A stretch of 62,016 bases of DNA, taken from Halalkalibacter nanhaiisediminis. GTDB lineage: Bacteria; Bacillota; Bacilli; Bacillales; Bacillaceae_D. Location: positions 1 to 62,016 of the forward strand of contig NZ_VLKZ01000012.1 of assembly GCF_007830185.1 (NCBI RefSeq), written 5' to 3'. The position numbers and the translations under genes are program-made. Under the pieces are notes generated by a model. That model searched no databases and was not told the DNA's origin. It worked only from the letters and a program-made list of their open reading frames with translations. Below are positions 56,511 through 62,016 of the stretch, one piece after another; the stretch's first letter is position 1; each line of letters starts with the position of its first letter.

Positions 56511-56948
56511 ATGACGGTTGTGACTACATTGGCAGATCGCCGCAGAGAGAAACAGTGGAAATTTGAACAAAATGTGTTGAGAAAGTTATCTTTAAACGAA
56601 CTGAAAGCAGATGTTAAGGAACAGTTTAAGCCCATTGTCCCGTATCATTTTTTGTCGCATCCTTTTCTACTAGATCCATGTATGGATATGGCGATTGATG
56701 CTTATTTATTAGGTGCTGAATACAGTCGCTTTGGCTACTTCGGAGAGAGTGAGAAAGAGGTAAAACGTCGTTGTGAAGATGAATTGACGGATATTACGCA
56801 TTTTATTTTTAATCTTCTTCAAGGATGGCTACTTAATTCGGACTTTTTACTTGATTCCCTTAAAGTTGCTACAGAATCCTTTGTTGATCATTGGTGGTCA
56901 AAAGGATTTAGAGAGGGTGAAAAACGTTACAGGCTGAGACTTCACTAA
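56511..56948 (+). CDS. ybaK: DUF2521 family protein (YbaK)
   Basis: 145 residues. RRREKQWKFEQNVLRKLSL, then LDPCMDMAIDAYLLGAEYSRFGY; mostly helical and soluble. Family of unknown function located before cwlD in Bacilli. ATG 56511 chosen; GTG 56502 or TTG 56508 are possible, with GAGAGGAG at 56492-56499. Confidence 0.85.
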   Translation: MTVVTTLADRRREKQWKFEQNVLRKLSLNELKADVKEQFKPIVPYHFLSHPFLLDPCMDMAIDAYLLGAEYSRFGYFGESEKEVKRRCEDELTDITHFIFNLLQGWLLNSDFLLDSLKVATESFVDHWWSKGFREGEKRYRLRLH

Positions 56949-57034
56949 CTGCTATACATCCAATCGTAAAATCACTTCATAATCTTCTCCTTGTTCAAAT
57001 ATATATAAGAAGAAGTGGACGAGGAGGGATCGGA

Positions 57035-57757
57035 GTGAATATGAAAAAATGGATAAAGGGCGGAGCTTTTGCAGTAGCCGTTGTTAGCTTGTTATTCATT
57101 ATTCAATATCAATTTATAACGAATGATTCATGGTCATCATGGAATCTTCCTTTATCAGGCAAGATCATTATCCTAGATCCAGGTCATGGTGGTATTGATG
57201 GAGGGGCAGTATCAAAAACAGGAATGCAAGAAAAGGATATTACGTTAGAGATCAGTTTGCAGCTTCGGGATTATTTGCAGGAAGCGGGCGCCCTTGTGTT
57301 AATGACAAGAGAAGAGGACCGTGATCTAGCAGGGGAAAATATAAAGCGAATACGCGAGCGGAAGGTTGAAGATTTAAAACGAAGAGTCAGCATTGTGAAT
57401 GAATCTGATGCAGATGCGTTTATTAGTATCCATATGAACGCCATCCCTTCACCAAGATGGAGTGGTGCCCAAACGTTTTATAATCGTGCTATTCCAGAAA
57501 ATGAAGTGCTTGCAAAATTTGTTCAAGATGAGGTTCGCCGAAATTTAGAAAATACAACAAGGGTAGCAAAGCCTATTCATAATGTTTTTTTATTAAAGCA
57601 TGCCCAAATTCCAGGTATCTTATTTGAGGCAGGTTTTTTATCCAATACGACAGAAGCACAATTATTGCAAACAGAAGAGTATCAAATGAAGGTAGCGGCA
57701 TCTATTTATCAAGGGATCATGCGTTATTATACAGATGAACAAGATCCAGCTAATTAA
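57035..57757 (+). CDS. cwlD: N-acetylmuramoyl-L-alanine amidase CwlD
   Basis: 240 residues. N-terminal membrane anchor (about 9-27), then amidase_3 domain with zinc ligands in IILDPGHGGIDGGA (His), QEKDITLE (Glu) and SIHMNA (His) and catalytic Glu in FEAGFLSN. CwlD with PdaA makes muramic-delta-lactam in spore cortex, needed for germination. GTG 57035 is 6 nt after GGAGGG; ATG 57041 also possible. Confidence 0.94.
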   Translation: MNMKKWIKGGAFAVAVVSLLFIIQYQFITNDSWSSWNLPLSGKIIILDPGHGGIDGGAVSKTGMQEKDITLEISLQLRDYLQEAGALVLMTREEDRDLAGENIKRIRERKVEDLKRRVSIVNESDADAFISIHMNAIPSPRWSGAQTFYNRAIPENEVLAKFVQDEVRRNLENTTRVAKPIHNVFLLKHAQIPGILFEAGFLSNTTEAQLLQTEEYQMKVAASIYQGIMRYYTDEQDPAN

Positions 57758-57796
57758 TTATAAGTGCAAACGGATTCATGTTCAGAGCGACTGTGC

Positions 57797-57802
57797 TATA
57801 CT
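57797..57802 (+). promoter_or_regulatory. Extended -10 promoter of salA
   Basis: TATACT preceded by TGC (extended -10). No good -35. A transcript would start near 57809, 27 nt before the gene. Confidence 0.45.
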
Positions 57803-57835
57803 AGGGATATAACTGGTAAAAGGAAGGTGTCGGAA

Positions 57836-58891
57836 TTGATAACTGAACAACAAGTCATGGAAGCGTTAAACCGAGTAAAAGATCGTGATCTTAATAAAAG
57901 CCTAGTCGAAACAGGTGGCATTCGTGAAGTGAAAGTAAAGGATGGCAACGTTAGCTTGAAGATTGCCTTGGCAAAAACGGGAACTGCTGAGCAAATGGAA
58001 GTTCAACAAGAGATTGTCAACGTCATTAAAGGCGAGGGCGCTAACTCTGTTGGCCTTAGATTTGAAGAGCTAACAGAAGAAGAGCTACAAAAGCTTGGGG
58101 GAGTTGGAGAAGCAAGTTTTCAAGGGCCTTCACTTCTTGCTCCAAATAGTCCAACAACATTTATTGCGGTAACGAGTGGAAAGGGTGGGGTTGGTAAATC
58201 AACTGTCTCTGTTAACCTCGCAACAACACTTGCTAGATTAGGTAAGAACGTAGGACTAATTGATGCGGACATTTACGGCTTTAGCGTACCAGATATGATG
58301 GGGATTGAAGATCGACCTAAAGTGATTGCAGATCGTATTTATCCAGTTGAACGTTTTGGTGTAAAAGTTATTTCGATGGGCTTCTTTGTAGAAGATAATG
58401 CACCAGTCATTTGGAGAGGTCCAATGCTTGGGAAAATGATCAATCAATTCTTTACGGATGTTGAGTGGGGAGAACTAGATTACCTCATTCTTGATTTGCC
58501 ACCAGGCACAGGTGATGTGGCACTTGATTTACATACGATGCTTCCTCATTCAAAAGAAATTCTCGTTACAACGCCACATGCAACAGCAGCCTTTGTTGCA
58601 GCTCGTGCGGGTACAATGGCCATTAAGACTCATCATGAGATTCTAGGTGTCATTGAAAATATGGCATATTTTGAAAGTCGTACTACAGGTGAAAAGGAAT
58701 ACGTTTTTGGACGAGGTGGGGGAGAACGTCTGACAGAAGAACTGAAAACAGATCTTTTAGGACAAATTCCACTTGGACAGCCTGAAATAGACAAAGCTGA
58801 TTTTGCTCCATCTATTTACGCAGCTGATCATCCAATCGGAGAAATCTATACCCAAGTAGCAAAACGAGTCATTGAAAAAACAACAAAATAA
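57836..58891 (+). CDS. salA: Mrp/NBP35-type ATPase SalA
   Basis: 351 residues. N-terminal MIP18/DUF59 domain (about 1-80), then P-loop ATPase with deviant Walker A SGKGGVGKS, LIDADIYGFSVP and LDLPPGTGDVAL. B. subtilis SalA represses scoC and so raises protease expression; relatives carry Fe-S clusters. TTG 57836 after GGAAGGTG; longer frame upstream lacks homology. Confidence 0.93.
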   Translation: MITEQQVMEALNRVKDRDLNKSLVETGGIREVKVKDGNVSLKIALAKTGTAEQMEVQQEIVNVIKGEGANSVGLRFEELTEEELQKLGGVGEASFQGPSLLAPNSPTTFIAVTSGKGGVGKSTVSVNLATTLARLGKNVGLIDADIYGFSVPDMMGIEDRPKVIADRIYPVERFGVKVISMGFFVEDNAPVIWRGPMLGKMINQFFTDVEWGELDYLILDLPPGTGDVALDLHTMLPHSKEILVTTPHATAAFVAARAGTMAIKTHHEILGVIENMAYFESRTTGEKEYVFGRGGGERLTEELKTDLLGQIPLGQPEIDKADFAPSIYAADHPIGEIYTQVAKRVIEKTTK

Positions 58892-58899
58892 ATCAGTTG

Positions 58900-58926
58900 A
58901 AAAAAGCCCTTCATTGGGCTTTTTTC
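58900..58926. terminator. Bidirectional terminator salA/gerD
   Basis: AAAAAAGCCC / GGGCTTTTTT with loop TTCATT serves the converging salA and gerD transcripts. Confidence 0.88.
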
Positions 58927-58938
58927 TATGTGCAGCAA

Positions 58939-59565
58939 TTACTGACCACCACTGCCACCATCACTTCCTCCTCCTCCGCCACCTTGCTGGCCACCGCCGC
59001 CTTGATCTTGTTTCTCCATTTGTTTCTCTGCGACTTTACTTAAAATTTCATTCATTTTTGCAGTGAAGAAAGGACTCTCAAATGATTCAGACATGATCGT
59101 CATGACCTGCTGTCTATATTCTTTTGACTTTAATAGTTCAAGTACAGCTGCCTCCATTTCAGGGTCTTTAAGGATACTCATCATCATGCCTTGATATTCT
59201 GGATCTTTCATTAAAGCTTTAAGCATTTTTTCATTTTCTGCTTGCATGCTCTCGGCAAATGTTTTTGCGAATTCAGGGTCTTTCATCGTCTCCTGCCAAA
59301 ACTTTTTTCCAGCTTCAGATGTTAAAGTATCCTGAATCGCTTTTTTAACAAAGGCATTATCCATAACAAGTTCTTTACGTAGTTCTTCGTCTTTCATTAA
59401 TTCTTGGATTGCTTGTTTTCCTTCATCTGTCTTTAACATATCAACCATCATTTTCTTAGTGTTCTCATAATCTGGGCTGTTGTTTCCGCCATTTTCAGCC
59501 GCTGCACAACTAGTACATATAACAAATAGCAGACATATTATAAGAATGTGCATCATCTTTTTCAT
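58939..59565 (-). CDS. gerD: Spore germination lipoprotein GerD
   Basis: 208 residues. Signal peptide 1-19 and lipobox ICTSC with lipidated Cys20; -3 position is Cys, which is unusual. Repetitive charged helical core (KDEELRKELVMDNAFVKKAI, KDPEYQGMMMSILKDPEM) and Gly-rich tail. GerD clusters germinant receptors in the spore inner membrane. ATG 59565 has AAAGGAG 9 nt upstream; longer frame rejected. Confidence 0.93.
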   Translation of the reverse strand: MKKMMHILIICLLFVICTSCAAAENGGNNSPDYENTKKMMVDMLKTDEGKQAIQELMKDEELRKELVMDNAFVKKAIQDTLTSEAGKKFWQETMKDPEFAKTFAESMQAENEKMLKALMKDPEYQGMMMSILKDPEMEAAVLELLKSKEYRQQVMTIMSESFESPFFTAKMNEILSKVAEKQMEKQDQGGGGQQGGGGGGSDGGSGGQ

Positions 59566-59597
59566 GCGGTGCGGCTCCTTTCCGTTCATTTTGTCAT

Positions 59598-59628
59598 TAA
59601 TTTGAGATATTTCACTTGAAAATATACA
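59598..59628 (-). promoter_or_regulatory. Candidate sigma-G promoter of gerD
   Basis: On the reverse strand TGTATA (-35, 59628-59623) and CAAATTA (-10, 59604-59598) are 18 nt apart, near the sigma-G consensus TGAATA-N17/18-CATACTA. gerD is forespore sigma-G controlled in B. subtilis. Confidence 0.6.
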
Positions 59629-59710
59629 TGACACTAAGAGAACAACTAGCAATTTTAAAGCGACATTGTTACAATCGTTAGAGGATATGTGTATATTGGA
59701 GGATTTGCCT

Positions 59711-60304
59711 GTGAACAGTCGAAAAGTTGTTCAATTGTTTTTTACCACGCTTTTAATCGGAAGTATTAGTGGGGCAATTGTTGGATTTATATTTGATTAC
59801 GATATTCTTACTTCAGGAAGTTTTGCAAACTTTATTGTGGGTATTATTTGGCTGCTTGGAATGAGTGCAGCCTTTACGTTGATTAGTCAAATGGGCTTCT
59901 TTGCTTATTTAACCGTTCATCGTTTTGGTTTAGGTCTCTTTAAATCGCAAAAGCTTTGGAATTATGTGCAAATTGTCATCGTTGCTTTTGTTATATTTGA
60001 TTTAATTTATTTAAGGTATATTGCTTTCGCAGAGCCAGGAGTAACGATTTTTAGCTATATGATTATGCCTTTGCTTTTGCTTGCTTATGGTCTTTTGATT
60101 GCCTTTTTGAAAGCGAAGGATACGAATAAGGGGGCATTTATCCCTGCATTGTTCTTTATTGTCGTCGTAACAACGATTGAATGGGTTCCTGCTCTTACAG
60201 TTAATGATACAAAGTGGCTATGGCTTTATTTTACCCCGCTCATTGTCGGGAACACGTGGCAGCTACTTATTTTACATCGTTTGGCTCGTGAACCGAAAAA
60301 TTGA
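59711..60304 (+). CDS. kbaA: KinB-signalling pathway activator KbaA
   Basis: 197 residues, five to six membrane helices (LFFTTLLIGSISGAIVGFIF and others) and a charged C-terminus. KbaA is needed for KinB input to the sporulation phosphorelay; kinB itself is not here. GTG 59711 lies 8 nt after GGAGG; the extended frame from 59666 was rejected. Divergent from gerD. Confidence 0.9.
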   Translation: MNSRKVVQLFFTTLLIGSISGAIVGFIFDYDILTSGSFANFIVGIIWLLGMSAAFTLISQMGFFAYLTVHRFGLGLFKSQKLWNYVQIVIVAFVIFDLIYLRYIAFAEPGVTIFSYMIMPLLLLAYGLLIAFLKAKDTNKGAFIPALFFIVVVTTIEWVPALTVNDTKWLWLYFTPLIVGNTWQLLILHRLAREPKN

Positions 60305-60311
60305 GCAATAG

Positions 60312-60378
60312 AAAAAGGGTTTGATCGACTAATCTGTGATAACGTTTCTGTTATCGGACTAGAGATCAAACCCTTTTT
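60312..60378. terminator. Bidirectional terminator kbaA/pdaB
   Basis: AAAAAGGGTTTGATC / GATCAAACCCTTTTT, 15-bp perfect, with inner GATAAC/GTTATC. Serves the converging genes. Confidence 0.92.
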
Positions 60379-60379
60379 A

Positions 60380-61141
60380 TTACTTTATTTCTTTGTTTGT
60401 TGATTTTGTACTGGCGATTAAATCGTCGACACTACTAAACGTAAATCCTTTTGCACGAAGCTGATCAATGATAATCGGTAATGCTTTGTGTGTTTGAGTA
60501 ACGGAATCGGAAGCATGAAATAAGAGAACGTCGCCTGAACTCGTAAGTGGAACAACAGCATTCACAATGGCGTCAACTCCTGGGTTTTGATAATCTTTTG
60601 AGTCTATGCTCCAATGCACGATGCTGTAACCTTGCGCCTCAGCTATCTGTAATGTTCGTGCATTAAATGATCCATTTGGTGGTCTAAGTAATGTTGGTCG
60701 TTCTCCGATAAGTTCAGATAGTACCTGGCCACTTCGATTTATATCTTTTCTAACTTTTTCATCTTCCCAGCTTGTATAATCTTTATATTGATACCCATGA
60801 CTACCAATAGTATGGCCTCTTTCTTGAATTTCTTTAACGAGATCAGGATATCGTTCTGCCCATGTAGCCGATACAAAAAACGTTGCATGCTCTACTTTCT
60901 TTTGTTCAAGAACATCTAAAATGGGTAGAACCCTATTTTCACCCCAACTAATATTAAAGGTAATGGCAATATCCTTGTCATTTGTTTCCGCTTTATAAAA
61001 AGCCTGAGGACCATCTGGTGTAGAAAAGACGGCTAATTGTGTACGTTCAGCATAAAGCAATCCAGCTGTAAAAAAGGCAGCCATAATAATAAGGGATAAT
61101 TGCTTAATTTGCTTGGCGTGAAACACCCATATGAACTTCAT
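60380..61141 (-). CDS. pdaB: Polysaccharide deacetylase family sporulation protein PdaB
   Basis: 253 residues. N-terminal membrane segment (about 14-30) and NodB domain: motif 1 is ITFNISWGEN with Asn63 in place of the usual catalytic Asp, GSHGYQYKDY at motif 2, RPPNGSFN at motif 3, LLFHASD near the end. PdaB keeps the spore cortex intact in B. subtilis. ATG after AGGAGGACAATAA on the reverse strand. Confidence 0.93.
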   Translation of the reverse strand: MKFIWVFHAKQIKQLSLIIMAAFFTAGLLYAERTQLAVFSTPDGPQAFYKAETNDKDIAITFNISWGENRVLPILDVLEQKKVEHATFFVSATWAERYPDLVKEIQERGHTIGSHGYQYKDYTSWEDEKVRKDINRSGQVLSELIGERPTLLRPPNGSFNARTLQIAEAQGYSIVHWSIDSKDYQNPGVDAIVNAVVPLTSSGDVLLFHASDSVTQTHKALPIIIDQLRAKGFTFSSVDDLIASTKSTNKEIK

Positions 61142-61172
61142 TTATTGTCCTCCTCGTCCATTATCTATGAAC

Positions 61173-61200
61173 AATGTATGCGGATAAGGACAAGATATGA
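61173..61200 (-). promoter_or_regulatory. Candidate sigma-E promoter of pdaB
   Basis: On the reverse strand TCATATC (61200-61194) and CATACATT (61180-61173) are 13 nt apart; the -10 is a perfect sigma-E type. pdaB is mother-cell expressed in B. subtilis. Confidence 0.7.
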
Positions 61201-61303
61201 ATAAAATGGGTAAGATTAGAAAACAATTTAAATGACTGTGTAAGCATTAGAAATGGATCTGCTTATACAGGAGGTGGTTAGTTGAATAGTCGAGGTGATT
61301 TAT

Positions 61304-61531
61304 GTGTTGGGATTGATTCTAAATCAAAAGGAAGTACAAGAGATTGAATATCTGTTGAAAAGAGAAATGGAGGAACTTTTATTAGATTTATCTGATCCGC
61401 GAATCGATGGAATTATTAAGAAAGCGATGGAAGAGAAGTATCAGATTGTCTTTGGCATTTATAAGCGTTTTGTTCCTCCGAAAGAAAGAATGAAATATAT
61501 GCTTCATCGACATAGAAGAGATATGAAATAG
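61304..61531 (+). CDS. Conserved small hypothetical protein
   Basis: About 75 residues, helical and charged: LNQKEVQEIEYLLKREMEEL, then DPRIDGIIKKAMEEKYQIV and KYMLHRHRRDMK. I recall similar small proteins before rRNA operons in Bacilli; no function known. GTG 61304 with GAGGTG 6 nt upstream preferred; GTG 61295 three codons earlier is possible. Confidence 0.75.
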   Translation: MLGLILNQKEVQEIEYLLKREMEELLLDLSDPRIDGIIKKAMEEKYQIVFGIYKRFVPPKERMKYMLHRHRRDMK

Positions 61532-61554
61532 GTGAACTTTTTCGTGATATGTTA

Positions 61555-61584
61555 TTGACACGTGTTGTATGGACATGCTATATT
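61555..61584 (+). promoter_or_regulatory. rRNA operon promoter P1
   Basis: TTGACA (61555-61560) and TATATT (61579-61584), spacing 18, extended -10 TGC. Start near 61591. Confidence 0.85.
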
Positions 61585-61639
61585 ATTAATTACCGCAAGA
61601 AGGAACGACATTATGTTGAAAAAAATTAAGAAAATGTTG

Positions 61640-61669
61640 TTGACCTTGGATTAACCATTGTGGTATATT
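61640..61669 (+). promoter_or_regulatory. rRNA operon promoter P2
   Basis: TTGACC (61640-61645) and TATATT (61664-61669), spacing 18, extended -10 TGG, 85 bp after P1. Confidence 0.85.
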
Positions 61670-61674
61670 AATAA

Positions 61675-61870
61675 AGTCGCCATTGAGCGACGTCGAGTTC
61701 TTTGAAAACTGAACAAAAGCCAAGCGAAATAGAGATACATGATATCTCGTCAATTATTAAGAAGTATCGTTAGCGATACATTTTGAGCTAATCGATTTTT
61801 CAAAAGGTGACCGACTAAGTTCGCAACGTCCTGTTGCAACGTCGGCATTAGCACATCTATGTGCATCACT
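61675..61870 (+). other. rRNA leader
   Basis: Carries the conserved Bacillus rRNA leader motif TTCTTTGAAAACTGAACAAA (61699-61718), boxA-like for antitermination, and hairpins GAGATA/TATCTC (61732-61748) and GTATCG/CGATAC (61764-61779). Long-range pairing with the 16S 3' flank cannot be tested here. Confidence 0.7.
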
Positions 61871-62016
61871 TTTATGGAGAGTTTGATCCTGGCTCAGGAC
61901 GAACGCTGGCGGCGTGCCTAATACATGCAAGTCGAGCGGATCAAAGGGAGCTTGCTCCCGGAGATTAGCGGCGGACGGGTGAGTAACACGTGGGCAACCT
62001 GCCCTGTAGACTGGGA
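61871..62016 (+). rRNA. rrs: 16S ribosomal RNA, 5' part
   Basis: Begins TTTATGGAGAGTTTGATCCT and continues GGCTCAGGACGAACGCTGGC, GGCGTGCCTAATACATGCAA; truncated by the window end. Start placed by comparison with the B. subtilis 16S 5' end. Confidence 0.95.

Overview
The window is a core chromosomal block of a low-GC, spore-forming member of the Bacillaceae. The gene order is that of the Bacillus subtilis region between two rRNA operons: 5S rRNA, ctsR-mcsA-mcsB-clpC, radA-disA-yacL, ispD-ispF-gltX-cysE-cysS-mrnC-rlmB-rae1-sigH, rpmG-secE-nusG, rplK-rplA-rplJ-rplL, rpoB-rpoC, rpsL-rpsG-fusA-tuf, the S10/spc/alpha ribosomal protein genes, the ECF transporter module, truA-rplM-rpsI, cwlD-salA-gerD-kbaA-pdaB, then a new 16S rRNA gene. 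Sporulation and germination genes (sigH, cwlD, gerD, kbaA, pdaB) show an endospore former. The protein sequences and a zinc-ligand-poor Adk lid feel closer to the alkaliphilic Bacillus clade than to B. subtilis, but that placement is an impression from memory, not a computed result.

Layout: 1-300 is the tail of one rRNA operon (23S-5S spacer, 5S, terminator). 300-2600 is the only clearly accessory stretch: a reverse-strand DUF3891 gene and a forward VLRF1-type release-factor gene. 2640-7360 is the CtsR-controlled protein quality-control operon. 7440-18380 carries DNA repair and c-di-AMP synthesis, isoprenoid synthesis, Glu and Cys tRNA charging with a Cys T-box, and rRNA maturation. 18380-20410 holds sigH, rpmG, secE and nusG. 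20410-51640 is almost continuous transcription-translation machinery, all on the + strand, broken by structured leaders and intercistronic hairpins. 51675-55273 is the ECF energizing module plus truA. 55320-56318 is rplM-rpsI behind its own promoter and leader. 56490-61531 is cell-wall and sporulation genes. 61550-62016 is the tandem promoter, leader and 5' end of the next rRNA operon.

Almost all genes are intact and ordinary, and I do not see a defence system, prophage, insertion sequence or CRISPR array. The most interesting material is non-coding. An upstream 21-codon reading frame runs through the tuf leader; its ribosome binding site and start codon are each complementary to its own downstream sequence. 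Similar very short frames with partly sequestered ribosome binding sites lie in the rplK-rplA, rplJ-rplL and secY-adk gaps. There is a promoter plus terminator in the rplK leader, a hairpin between the Shine-Dalgarno and start codon of nusG, a promoter-spanning inverted repeat before the L7Ae-like gene, and a terminator-like hairpin just before ecfA1. These are hypotheses read from sequence; none has been folded or aligned computationally.
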